Program-made: the position numbers and the translations under genes | The notes under the pieces: generated by a model | Databases searched by the model: none | What the model was told of the DNA's origin: nothing | The model's input: the letters and a program-made list of their open reading frames with translations, nothing else | Assembly: GCA_964634605.1 (NCBI GenBank) | Contig: CAZWLJ010000003.1 | Coordinates: forward strand, 103,702 to 167,701 | Direction of reading: 5' to 3' | DNA: 64,000 nt | From: UPXZ01 sp964634605 | Lineage (GTDB): Bacteria; Bacteroidota; Bacteroidia; Bacteroidales; Paludibacteraceae | In this document: piece by piece, positions 36,457-45,134 of the stretch | Layout: every line of letters begins with the position of its first letter | Position numbering within the stretch: position 1 is the stretch's first letter

Positions 36457-37830
36457 TTACTCCGCTTTCGTCACTTTACCGTAAATAAACAGAGCAACAG
36501 CCGATACCATCCCTATCCCGACAAACACGTACCAGATGTAGTGGGCATGCTGGGTAGCTGCGGCATATGCTTCGGAAGAACTGAAAAGGCGCGGATCTGG
36601 GCAATATTTGTTGAGCAGAAAACCTGACAAACCGAATGCAAACAAATAGGAGAAAAACGAGTGTAAATGACTGAATCCCAGATACAGGCCTTCCTCACCT
36701 TTGGGTGCCTGCAATGAAAAATATTCCAGAAAGCGAGGTGAAATAAAAGACTCGGCAATCGCCTGCATGGCTATCCCGACAATCATCATAAAGGCAACCG
36801 GGTGCATCCCCAAAATGCTTTCCGCATTCACCTGATTTCCGAATGACATGACGAGTGCCGACATCGGAATTATCAGCATCCCGATCATCATCGATGTGAG
36901 CGCTTTTTTCTTTTTCATGAGCGATGTCACAAAATTCACCATTACAAACACCACGAGCGGATTCACGTTGGCATACCAGCCGGGCGACGCATCCTCACCG
37001 ATCAAACGGATTACATACTTGGGCATAGTAGCATACATCTGGCTTTGAATCATCCAGAATCCGCTGATAATCAGAATCAATATCAGCAATTTCCAGTTAG
37101 TGAGCACACGGAATAAGCCTCTTCCTATTTCGGCGAAACTTTTCCCCTGCCCTTCAGTTTTCACCGATTTGTAGAAGAATATTACTGCAATAAGAGCCAG
37201 TAAAGTCATTGATGCCGAAAAATAATTGAGGTAAACCAGCCCCTGGTCACCCATGCTTTTGCGTAGCGGATCCACCACTGTTTTTCCGGTGAAAGCCCCT
37301 ATATTGACCATCATATAGAAAATTGAATACCCGCGTGCCCGGTTTTCTGACGAAGTTTCGCGCGCCACAGTGCCCGAAATCACCGATTTGATAAACGAAC
37401 CTCCGACAACTATCAGCGCCATAACCGGAACAATTGACCAGCGTAAATAACTCTCATTCAATCCATTGAATGTTGTAGTCATTTCATATTCCACTAATCC
37501 GGCGCTCTCGAGCATTGTGGGCAAAATTCCCAGTCCGGCATAACCCAACGTGAGCAGCGAGAAAGCCAGAATAATAGCCGAACGGAATCCGATCCGGTCG
37601 GCATAAGCTCCCGAAAACAAAGGAAGCAGATACAACATGGCCGAAAAAACGCCTGAAATAGCCCCGGCTTCTATATCGGAAAATCCCCATACGTTGGAAA
37701 GATACAGCGTGATGACAATAAAAACGGCATAATATGCCAGTCGTTCAAGCAGTTCCACGCCATTTGCCACCCAAAAGGCATTGGAGAATTTTTGTTTTAG
37801 TGATTGCTGCGGGGATTTTACGTCTGTCAT
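36457..37830 (-). CDS. POT-family proton-coupled peptide transporter
   Basis: This 457-residue inner-membrane protein has 12 or more predicted helices. The family signature ExxER is present in ELLERLAYYA (Glu26, Glu29, Arg30), with the proton-coupled oligopeptide transporter pattern further on (NRARGYSIFYMMVNIGAFTG). It should import di- and tripeptides with protons. The start at 37830 is chosen because a TAACTTTG -7 element lies at 37867-37874, upstream of it. The longer frame reaching 37902 would include the promoter. The helices at the end run to KVTKAE. Confidence 0.85.
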   Translation of the reverse strand: MTDVKSPQQSLKQKFSNAFWVANGVELLERLAYYAVFIVITLYLSNVWGFSDIEAGAISGVFSAMLYLLPLFSGAYADRIGFRSAIILAFSLLTLGYAGLGILPTMLESAGLVEYEMTTTFNGLNESYLRWSIVPVMALIVVGGSFIKSVISGTVARETSSENRARGYSIFYMMVNIGAFTGKTVVDPLRKSMGDQGLVYLNYFSASMTLLALIAVIFFYKSVKTEGQGKSFAEIGRGLFRVLTNWKLLILILIISGFWMIQSQMYATMPKYVIRLIGEDASPGWYANVNPLVVFVMVNFVTSLMKKKKALTSMMIGMLIIPMSALVMSFGNQVNAESILGMHPVAFMMIVGIAMQAIAESFISPRFLEYFSLQAPKGEEGLYLGFSHLHSFFSYLFAFGLSGFLLNKYCPDPRLFSSSEAYAAATQHAHYIWYVFVGIGMVSAVALFIYGKVTKAE

Positions 37831-37866
37831 CGGATATTCTTTTTCTGATTTTTTTAAAAACAGATG

Positions 37867-37874
37867 CAAAGTTA
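37867..37874 (-). promoter_or_regulatory. -7 element (TAACTTTG) for the peptide transporter
   Basis: An exact TAnnTTTG on the minus strand lies 36 bp upstream of the ATG at 37830. Confidence 0.5.
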
Positions 37875-37947
37875 AGCAAAACAGATAGTTTAAAAAATGC
37901 AAAAATTTTATTTATGTAATTTTAAGGGCTTTTGGGATATTTACAAA

Positions 37948-39312
37948 TCACAACACAAACTTCAACCGAACTTTTTTCCCTTTCAGAGTCCATTCAGGTG
38001 ATTTTTCGAGTAGGCGAATGAGTTCGTTTTTCAGTTCAGGGCAGGTAATTTCCTTTATTTCGAGTAAGACAGGCCATCCTTTTTTATCAATTTCAACCAG
38101 CACATTCACTTTTTGTTTCTGAGCGTCACACACCGTCCGGTTATAATTATTTCTGAAATAACTGACAAAATCACCTTCGCTCCCGATGGGTTTGAGACCG
38201 GACACCTCAGCAGGATGCAGGGTAATTCTTTCAGCCGTTTTACTGTTTGAAGAATGAACCTTGCGACCGGATCCGTAACCCACTACCACCACTTCGTTCA
38301 GTAATGCCAGATCGGGCTGCAACCTGATATCGCCGGTATTTGGCGCTACGGCTACTTCACGTCCTGTATAACCGATGTATGCGGCTGTGAGGGTACCTTT
38401 ACGGTTGTCGGGCACAGCGAGCGAAAACTGCCCGTCCATATCCGTTACCGTTCCGTGGGATGTATTTTTCAGTTTCACATTCACCCCGATCAACGGTTCG
38501 CCGTTCTCATCCACCACACGTCCTTTAACCTGTTTTGTATCGGCAGAAGCAGGTGTTGAAACCATACCGCGGATCCGAAAATTGCTGTCGGCGCTCCGGG
38601 CATCCAGTCCGGCTACCCTGCCCTGCAATCCGGCTGAAACAGATTTGCTTACAAAGTTGTTAGCCAGGTTCTGATCTGCAAAAATGGCTGAATCAACGCG
38701 GAATTCCTTCATTTCAACCGTTTCTACCTCTCCGGCAGTTTCATTTTCCTGCTTCGTGTCAAGCCCCGCCACCATTATTTCGTGCTGTCCGGCCGACTTT
38801 GCTGTGTCTGTCGAAATATCAACAGCCGATACAGCCGCTTCAAAATCAGGAGATGCATGAACTTTTTTTAGTAAATCTGCTGTTTGCTGTCTGGTTTCTG
38901 TATTTTGTGCAATAACTTCAGGTTTTCGGGCAGCTTCTAAGGTATTATGCGTTTTGATTTTTTCGCGGAAATCAGCGGAATCCTTCGTTTTGGCTTCATG
39001 CTGAACAATTACCGGAGGCACTGCCACAGGTTGTATCCACCTGTACACCTGCGTACCGATAAAAACAACAAACATAGCTGCAGCAGCCCACACCCACAGC
39101 CTGCGCTTATTCTGCTTCGGTTTCCTGTCAAAGCGTTTCTCAAGTTCCCGGATGGTAGCCTGATGATCACCTTTCACCGAGTCATAACCTTCGAGCGCAT
39201 CCTGCAGAAATGGATCCTGCAATGCTTTGCGTTCCAGCTCGTTTGCCTCTTTGCCACGTCGCCTGCCCTGTATGTAATCTATTAGTTTCAAAGTGTTACT
39301 CCAGCTTCCCAT
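37948..39312 (-). CDS. Anti-sigma-like membrane protein with receptor-derived plug and TonB-C-like parts
   Basis: The 454-residue protein begins with a short cytoplasmic region (1-70) like anti-sigma domains of Bacteroidota (LQDPFLQDALEGYD), then one transmembrane helix (71-90). The periplasmic part carries a plug-like motif (LQGRVAGLDARS..FRIRG, 229-249), a carboxypeptidase-regulatory-like beta-sandwich (262-335) followed by LNEVVVVGYGSG (338-349), and a C-terminal TonB-C-like fold (KGWPVLLEIKEITCPELKNEL, about 385-454). It starts in the TAATG overlap with the sigma factor stop. It probably holds the sigma factor and senses an envelope signal. The combination of receptor parts without a barrel is unusual. 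Confidence 0.75.
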   Translation of the reverse strand: MGSWSNTLKLIDYIQGRRRGKEANELERKALQDPFLQDALEGYDSVKGDHQATIRELEKRFDRKPKQNKRRLWVWAAAAMFVVFIGTQVYRWIQPVAVPPVIVQHEAKTKDSADFREKIKTHNTLEAARKPEVIAQNTETRQQTADLLKKVHASPDFEAAVSAVDISTDTAKSAGQHEIMVAGLDTKQENETAGEVETVEMKEFRVDSAIFADQNLANNFVSKSVSAGLQGRVAGLDARSADSNFRIRGMVSTPASADTKQVKGRVVDENGEPLIGVNVKLKNTSHGTVTDMDGQFSLAVPDNRKGTLTAAYIGYTGREVAVAPNTGDIRLQPDLALLNEVVVVGYGSGRKVHSSNSKTAERITLHPAEVSGLKPIGSEGDFVSYFRNNYNRTVCDAQKQKVNVLVEIDKKGWPVLLEIKEITCPELKNELIRLLEKSPEWTLKGKKVRLKFVL

Positions 39313-39890
39313 TAATGAGAGGATGTTTTTAATACTCTTAAAATACAGTTTTTCAAATTTCGCTTCCCGTTTTGAATATAGCTTTTTACTTTGTCCAGCG
39401 TATAGCCGGTTAGCTCTGCTATATCCAGATAGGATTTATTTTCATAATAAAACAACTCAATGCTTTTGCGTTGCTCCTTTCCAAGTTCATTCATACAAAA
39501 ATTAAGCGCATTTTCCTCTTCTTCCGATTTCTCCCCGTCTATTAGAGTAAAATCCGCTTCATTTTCCATAAAATCCGGCTGGAAATTTACAAAAACAACT
39601 TTGTTCCCTTTGTTCAGTTTTCTGTAGCAATGGTTTTTAGCTACACTATAAAGCCAGGAATAAAAGTTTCTGATTTCATAGTTTGTCGCTTTTTCGGTCA
39701 AATCTTCATAAATATCCATCACGGCATCCTGCGCATCAGGCTGATTTCCCAGATACTTCAGGCACAAACCATACACGAGCGGAATATACCGTTTGTAAAG
39801 TTCGGCAAAATACACGGATTGACCTTCTTTTCTGTAAAGTTCAAGCAATGCGTCGTCGTCGAGTTCCTGTATTTTGCCTTTGTGTTTCAA
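39312..39890 (-). CDS. ECF-type RNA polymerase sigma factor
   Basis: This 192-residue sigma-70 family protein has region 2 (YKRYIPLVYGLCLKYLGNQPDAQDAVMDIYEDLT) and region 4 (AELTGYTLDKVKSYIQNGKRNLKNC). It directs RNA polymerase to a regulon. The start is a TTG at 39890; upstream codons reach an in-frame TAA at 39927-39929 with no ATG or GTG. A -7 element lies at 39922-39929. Its TAA overlaps the ATG of the anti-sigma-like gene by one base (TAATG). The VWA gene diverges 132 bp away, which makes it a candidate target. Confidence 0.85.
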   Translation of the reverse strand: MKHKGKIQELDDDALLELYRKEGQSVYFAELYKRYIPLVYGLCLKYLGNQPDAQDAVMDIYEDLTEKATNYEIRNFYSWLYSVAKNHCYRKLNKGNKVVFVNFQPDFMENEADFTLIDGEKSEEEENALNFCMNELGKEQRKSIELFYYENKSYLDIAELTGYTLDKVKSYIQNGKRNLKNCILRVLKTSSH

Positions 39891-39921
39891 GTATTTAACC
39901 GGAAATGGTTGGTTTATTTTA

Positions 39922-39929
39922 CAAAATTA
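39922..39929 (-). promoter_or_regulatory. -7 element (TAATTTTG) for the sigma factor operon
   Basis: An exact TAnnTTTG on the minus strand lies 31 bp upstream of the TTG start of the sigma factor. No -33 TTTG is seen. Confidence 0.45.
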
Positions 39930-40022
39930 GAAAAAAAAATCATTTTGTTTATGGAATTTCCGACTGAAAAGTATCTAATGAGTAGAAAACAAAAATTATT
40001 CATTCTATAAAAACATACAATC

Positions 40023-41897
40023 ATGAACTCAATCAACAAAAAAACTGCCATCATCCTTATTATTTTAGGATTCAGCGTAACATTACACAGTCAGGTAATT
40101 CAGGTACAGGGAACTGTTTTCAGTTCCGGCGACATGCAACCGCTTATCGGCGCAACCATTACAGAAAAAGGAAGTAAAAACGGTGCCATCACCGATATGA
40201 ACGGAAATTTTCAAATCAGCGTTAAAAAAGGAAATCTACTCGAAATTGCATATATCGGATTCGTCAGAAAAACGGTAAAAGCGGATTCTGCCACGTTGAT
40301 TGTTTACCTGGATGAAGATATCGCTTTGCTTGAGGAAACAGTGGTTGTGGCATACGGAGCAACTAACAGGAAACATTTTTACAACCCGGGAGCAAAAGCA
40401 CAAAATTCTCTGGCAGGGCGCGTGGCAGGTATTTCAGTCAGAGGGTTCAGACCTGTGTACCCTGTGTACGAACGGGATACCGAGGAATACGGCTCGTTCA
40501 GGGAAAACCGTTTTTTCTCCGCTTCAGACGAACCGCTTTCCACCTTCTCGCTGGATGTGGATGCTGCATCGTACGGTAATATCCGCAGGATGATAAACAA
40601 CGGTCAGATACCCGAAAAAGATGCTGTGCGCATTGAAGAAATGATCAACTACTTCAGCTATGATTATCCGCAGCCTGCCGGTGGGCATCCGGTGAACATC
40701 CTTACAGAGACTACAGCATGTCCGTGGAATCCACAAAATCAACTTGTCCGCATTGGTGTGAAAGCCAGAGAAATTCCATCGGAAAATCTTCCTGCAAGCA
40801 ACTTCGTGTTTCTGCTCGATGTTTCCGGTTCGATGGATGCCCCCAACAAACTGCCGCTGGTTAAATCGTCGCTTAAACTGTTGCTCAACAACCTGCGTGA
40901 AAAAGACCGTGTGGCTGTGGTGGTTTATGCCGGTTCGGCAGGTGAAGTGCTGCCTTCCACGTCGGCATCCGACAAACAGAAGATACTCGATGCCATCGAA
41001 AATCTGAGCGCGGGCGGTTCTACCGCGGGTGGTGCAGGCATTCAACTGGCTTATAAAATAGCAGAGAAAAATCTGATTAAAAACGGAAACAACCGCGTGA
41101 TTCTCTGCACCGACGGAGATTTCAACGTGGGTATTTCGGACACCAAAGGACTGGAAAGTCTGATAGAAGAAAAGCGGAAAACAGGCATTTTCCTCACTGT
41201 GCTCGGCTACGGAATGGGAAATTATAAGGATAACAAACTGCAAATCCTGGCTGAAAAAGGAAACGGAAACCATGCTTACATTGACAACCTGCAGGAAGCC
41301 AACCGGGTACTTGTAAACGAATTTGGCAGTACGATGCACACCGTGGCCAAGGATGTGAAAATTCAGGTGGAATTTAATCCGAAATTCGTCAATGCCTACC
41401 GCTTAATCGGTTATGAAAGCCGGTTACTGAACAAGGAAGATTTCAACGACGACACCAAAGATGCCGGAGAACTCGGCGCAGGACATACAGTAACGGCTCT
41501 GTACGAAGTAATACCCGCAGGTGTGGAAAACAATTACGGAGGCAGCGTGGACAAACTGAAATACCGCAAAGCCGAACTCAAAGTGAATCCGGACTACACC
41601 AATTCCACCGAACTGCTGACCGTAAAACTCCGCTACAAAAACCCAAAAGAATCCAAAAGCCAAAAACTGGAAGTTCCGGTCCTGGCAAACAACTTTAAAT
41701 CGAACGTTTCAAAGGATTTCAATTTCCAGATGGCAGTAACGATGTTCGGACAACTTTTGCGCAAGTCAGATTTTGTAGGAAATGCCAGCTTTGACAAAGT
41801 GACAGAATATGCCCGAAAAGGACTTGATGAGGATACCCATGGTTACCGCAGGGAGTTTATCCGGCTGGTGGAAAGTGTGAAGCAGATGGAGAAGTAA
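40023..41897 (+). CDS. YfbK-like von Willebrand factor A protein with receptor-like N-terminus
   Basis: The 624-residue exported protein has a signal peptide (cleavage near LHS-Q), a carboxypeptidase-regulatory-like domain (about 27-98), then LLEETVVVAYG (102-112) and NSLAGRVAGISVRG (128-141), a TonB-plug-like motif. The YfbK region follows (VWF N-terminal family, EEMINYFSYDYP), then the VWA domain with MIDAS DVSGSM (Asp266, Ser268, Ser270), and a C-terminal DUF3520 (NFQMAVTMFGQLLRKS). VWA proteins bind metal and partner proteins, often for surface assembly. It diverges from the sigma/anti-sigma pair, which carries the same domain types. No barrel is present. Confidence 0.85.
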   Translation: MNSINKKTAIILIILGFSVTLHSQVIQVQGTVFSSGDMQPLIGATITEKGSKNGAITDMNGNFQISVKKGNLLEIAYIGFVRKTVKADSATLIVYLDEDIALLEETVVVAYGATNRKHFYNPGAKAQNSLAGRVAGISVRGFRPVYPVYERDTEEYGSFRENRFFSASDEPLSTFSLDVDAASYGNIRRMINNGQIPEKDAVRIEEMINYFSYDYPQPAGGHPVNILTETTACPWNPQNQLVRIGVKAREIPSENLPASNFVFLLDVSGSMDAPNKLPLVKSSLKLLLNNLREKDRVAVVVYAGSAGEVLPSTSASDKQKILDAIENLSAGGSTAGGAGIQLAYKIAEKNLIKNGNNRVILCTDGDFNVGISDTKGLESLIEEKRKTGIFLTVLGYGMGNYKDNKLQILAEKGNGNHAYIDNLQEANRVLVNEFGSTMHTVAKDVKIQVEFNPKFVNAYRLIGYESRLLNKEDFNDDTKDAGELGAGHTVTALYEVIPAGVENNYGGSVDKLKYRKAELKVNPDYTNSTELLTVKLRYKNPKESKSQKLEVPVLANNFKSNVSKDFNFQMAVTMFGQLLRKSDFVGNASFDKVTEYARKGLDEDTHGYRREFIRLVESVKQMEK

Positions 41898-41994
41898 AAA
41901 ATAAATTTCTTCATAATAAAGCAAATAGAATTCTGTGTACAAATATACAGTTACTTTGACGGCACAGCAATTAAATATACATTATTTTTTTTCG

Positions 41995-42002
41995 TATCTT
42001 TG
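41995..42002 (+). promoter_or_regulatory. -7 element (TATCTTTG) for metG
   Basis: An exact match followed by GCAG, 102 bp before the metG ATG. The upstream is T-rich with no clean -33. The untranslated leader of about 95 nt contains a small hairpin (CCTGAA with TTCAGG, 42060-42080 area). Confidence 0.55.
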
Positions 42003-42104
42003 CAGTCGTTTTTTTGATAAAAAATATTTTTCAACCACATTATAAAAAATAACAAGCTAACCTGAAATTTACCATTCAGGGTGATTCAGGGGGCTGATTA
42101 GATT

Positions 42105-44159
42105 ATGAATTATAAACGTACTACCGTTACTTCCGCACTTCCCTACGCCAACGGTCCCGTGCATATAGGGCATCTGGCGGGTGTATATGTGCCTGCTGAT
42201 ATTTATGTCCGCTATCTGCGTCTGAAGGGTGAAGAGGTTCTTTTCATAGGCGGCTCTGATGAGCATGGTGTACCGATTACCATCAAAGCACGCAATGAGG
42301 GAATTACACCGCAGGATGTGGTGGACAGATATCACAACATCATCAAAAAAGCATTCGATGAATTTGGGGTGAAATTTGATGTGTATTCGCGAACCACTTC
42401 AAAAACGCATCATGCACTGGCATCGGATTTTTTCAAAACGCTGTATGAAAACGGCAAATTCGTAGAACAAACATCCGAACAGTATTACGATACAGAAGCT
42501 AAGCAGTTTCTGGCCGACCGGTACATTACGGGAAAATGCCCGCATTGCGGCAATGAAAACGCGTACGGCGACCAGTGCGAAAAATGCGGCACATCACTCA
42601 GCCCTACTGATCTGATTGAGCCCAAATCAACCATCAGCGGTAGCGTACCCGTGATGCGCGAAACAAAACACTGGTATCTCCCGCTCGACCAGCACGAAGC
42701 CTGGCTGCGCCAATGGATACTCGAGGACCACAAAGAATGGAAATCAAACGTGTACGGACAGTGCAAAAGCTGGCTCGATATGGGACTTCAGCCGCGCGCC
42801 GTGAGCCGCGACCTGGACTGGGGAATTCCGGTGCCTGTAACCGGAGCCGAAGGAAAAGTGCTGTACGTATGGTTTGACGCCCCGATTGGCTATATTTCCA
42901 ACACCAAAGAACTTTGCGATGCCGAACCGGAACGATTCGGCACTTGGGAAACCTGGTGGAAAGACCCCGAAACACGCCTGGTGCATTTTATCGGGAAAGA
43001 TAACATTGTGTTCCACTGCATCGTGTTCCCCGCCATGCTCAAAGCCGAGGGGAGTTATATTCTGCCTGATAATGTGCCTGCCAACGAATTTCTGAACCTG
43101 GAAGGTGACAAAATCTCCACGTCGCGCAACTGGGCTGTCTGGCTGCACGAATACCTGGTTGATTTTCCGGGAAAACAGGATGTGCTTCGTTACGTGCTCA
43201 CAGCCAATGCGCCCGAAACCAAGGACAACGACTTTACCTGGAAAGATTTTCAGGCACGCAATAACAACGAACTGGTAGCCATTTACGGCAACTTTGTGAA
43301 CCGCGCTTTGGTGCTGACACAGAAATATTTCGACGGGAAAGTGCCTGCTTTGGGCGAACTGACAGACTACGACCAGCAGACGCTGGCTGATTTCGCCGGT
43401 GTGAAAACACAGGTGGAAGCCTTACTCGACACGTTCCACTTCCGCGATGCACAAAAAGAAGCTATGAACCTTGCCCGAATCGGCAATAAATACCTGGCTG
43501 AAACCGAGCCCTGGAAACTGGCTAAAACCGATATGAACCGTGTGGCTACCATTCTGAATATCAGTCTGCAGATTACCGCCAATCTTTCCATTGCATTCGA
43601 GCCTTTCCTGCCATTTTCTTCGGAAAAATTACGCAGGATGCTGAATCTGCATAGTTTTGAGTGGAAAGAGCTGGGAAAAATAGATTTGCTGGAAGCCGGA
43701 CATCAACTGAATTCTCCGGAACTGCTTTTCGAGAAAATTGAAGACGAACAGATAGAGGCACAGATCCTGAAACTTCAGGCCACAAAAACCGCCAACGAAC
43801 TCAAAGCTTACAAACCTCAGGCAGTGAAAGATAACGTGGCGTTCGAGGATTTCGGGAAACTGGATATCCGTGTTGCAACCGTGCTTGAATGCACCAAAGT
43901 ACCGAAAGCCGATAAACTGCTCCAGTTCAGACTGGACGACGGCATGGGAGGACGCACCATCCTTTCGGGGATTGCAGCCTACTATCCCAATCCGGAAGAG
44001 CTGGTCGGCATACAGGTACTTTTCGTAGCCAACTTTGCTCCCCGCAAACTGCGCGGTATCGATAGCGAAGGGATGATACTTTCGGCCGAAAATCCGGACG
44101 GAACGCTGACACTTGTAAGACCGGGGGAGAAACTGACAAATGGCTCAGCAATTGTGTAA
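42105..44159 (+). CDS. metG: Methionyl-tRNA synthetase
   Basis: MetG, 684 residues, charges tRNA-Met. It has HIGH (His20-His23 in PVHIGHLAG), a zinc knuckle CPHC...CEKC at about 145-163, a KMSKS-equivalent KISTS near 336, the anticodon-binding helical domain, and a C-terminal tRNA-binding EMAP/Trbp111 domain (about 585-684, FGKLDIRVATVLECTKVPKADKL). It is a class Ia aminoacyl-tRNA synthetase of dimeric type. The gene stands alone with promoter TATCTTTG and a terminator that overlaps the esterase stop. Confidence 0.97.
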   Translation: MNYKRTTVTSALPYANGPVHIGHLAGVYVPADIYVRYLRLKGEEVLFIGGSDEHGVPITIKARNEGITPQDVVDRYHNIIKKAFDEFGVKFDVYSRTTSKTHHALASDFFKTLYENGKFVEQTSEQYYDTEAKQFLADRYITGKCPHCGNENAYGDQCEKCGTSLSPTDLIEPKSTISGSVPVMRETKHWYLPLDQHEAWLRQWILEDHKEWKSNVYGQCKSWLDMGLQPRAVSRDLDWGIPVPVTGAEGKVLYVWFDAPIGYISNTKELCDAEPERFGTWETWWKDPETRLVHFIGKDNIVFHCIVFPAMLKAEGSYILPDNVPANEFLNLEGDKISTSRNWAVWLHEYLVDFPGKQDVLRYVLTANAPETKDNDFTWKDFQARNNNELVAIYGNFVNRALVLTQKYFDGKVPALGELTDYDQQTLADFAGVKTQVEALLDTFHFRDAQKEAMNLARIGNKYLAETEPWKLAKTDMNRVATILNISLQITANLSIAFEPFLPFSSEKLRRMLNLHSFEWKELGKIDLLEAGHQLNSPELLFEKIEDEQIEAQILKLQATKTANELKAYKPQAVKDNVAFEDFGKLDIRVATVLECTKVPKADKLLQFRLDDGMGGRTILSGIAAYYPNPEELVGIQVLFVANFAPRKLRGIDSEGMILSAENPDGTLTLVRPGEKLTNGSAIV

Positions 44160-44190
44160 CACACAACAGAAAACACGAAAAAAGCATCAG

Positions 44191-44222
44191 GGGAAGTTAA
44201 TCTATAACTTCCCTTATTTTTT
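44191..44222 (+). terminator. Intrinsic terminator after metG
   Basis: A perfect 9-bp stem (GGGAAGTTA with TAACTTCCC) has a 5-nt loop and a TTATTTTTT tail. It overlaps the end of the convergent esterase gene. Confidence 0.8.
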
Positions 44223-45110
44223 CAACAGAAATTCCAGCGGGAAGTGCAATCGTTTGCTCCAGGCTATTTCATCATGGATAGCATTTTCAAATACACATGA
44301 ACGGTAATTTGCATCACTGAAACCTTCTTTCCGGCAAATGATGTCGATAAAACACTGCGTGGTTGTATATTCCGGGTCACTCTCACCGGTTCCGTAATCC
44401 ATATAAATCCGGTGATTTTCAGGTGAAGGCAGGTTCCTGCTTAAATAATTAAAAGCAGCAAGCGGGATTCGGTAGTCGATGGAACTCAGCCAGGCTGTGG
44501 ATATGCAGGCAGCATGGCCAAAAATCTCCGGATATTCACAAATGGCATACAGCGAAATTAACCCTCCCATACTTGAGCCCATGATAATGGTATTATCCGT
44601 ACCGGTAAGTGTTGAGAAACCGGCATCGATAGCTGGTTTCAGTTCTTCGACTATAAATCTGAGGTACATATCGCCTGTTGCTTCTTTGCCGTTACAAAAT
44701 TTTTCAGAAAAAACAACAGCCTGCGAATCGGGCAACTGGTTGTAAATACGTGTTGGCATGTACTCGGAAATCCGGTCTTCACCTGTATTCCAAATACCGA
44801 CAACGATACAATCCCTGATTTTTTTCTCTTTCAGAAGCGAGCCGAAGACTTCATCCACCTGCCATTCCTTTCTGTTCCATGTTTGAGTACTGTCAAAGAG
44901 CATTTGCCCGTCGTGCATATAAACAACACTGTATTTTTTCGATTCAGTGTACCCGTCAGGCAGCCAAACATCCACATGGCGCGGCTGAACGTAAGCCGAT
45001 CTGAAATTTTCAAGCCGCCTGATTTCTCCGGAGCTCACCTTTGGAAGATTCTCTGCTGAAACAGCTGCCGTAAAAATCAGCATGAAAGCGATTATCACAT
45101 TTCTTGTCAT
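44214..45110 (-). CDS. Exported esterase D / Fes-type alpha/beta-hydrolase
   Basis: The 298-residue protein with signal peptide (cleavage near VSA-E) belongs to the putative esterase family of PF00756. YMHDGQMLFD at about 64-73, the elbow GSSMGG with candidate Ser178 and a C-terminal His (NAIHDEIAW near 280) suit a Ser-His-Asp triad. Family members cut sugar esters or siderophore esters. Here the substrate is unknown. It is downstream of the HD phosphodiesterase gene by 24 bp on the same strand, and ends in the metG terminator. Confidence 0.85.
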   Translation of the reverse strand: MTRNVIIAFMLIFTAAVSAENLPKVSSGEIRRLENFRSAYVQPRHVDVWLPDGYTESKKYSVVYMHDGQMLFDSTQTWNRKEWQVDEVFGSLLKEKKIRDCIVVGIWNTGEDRISEYMPTRIYNQLPDSQAVVFSEKFCNGKEATGDMYLRFIVEELKPAIDAGFSTLTGTDNTIIMGSSMGGLISLYAICEYPEIFGHAACISTAWLSSIDYRIPLAAFNYLSRNLPSPENHRIYMDYGTGESDPEYTTTQCFIDIICRKEGFSDANYRSCVFENAIHDEIAWSKRLHFPLEFLLKK

Positions 45111-45134
45111 TATTCTGAATTTCTAAAAGAATTG

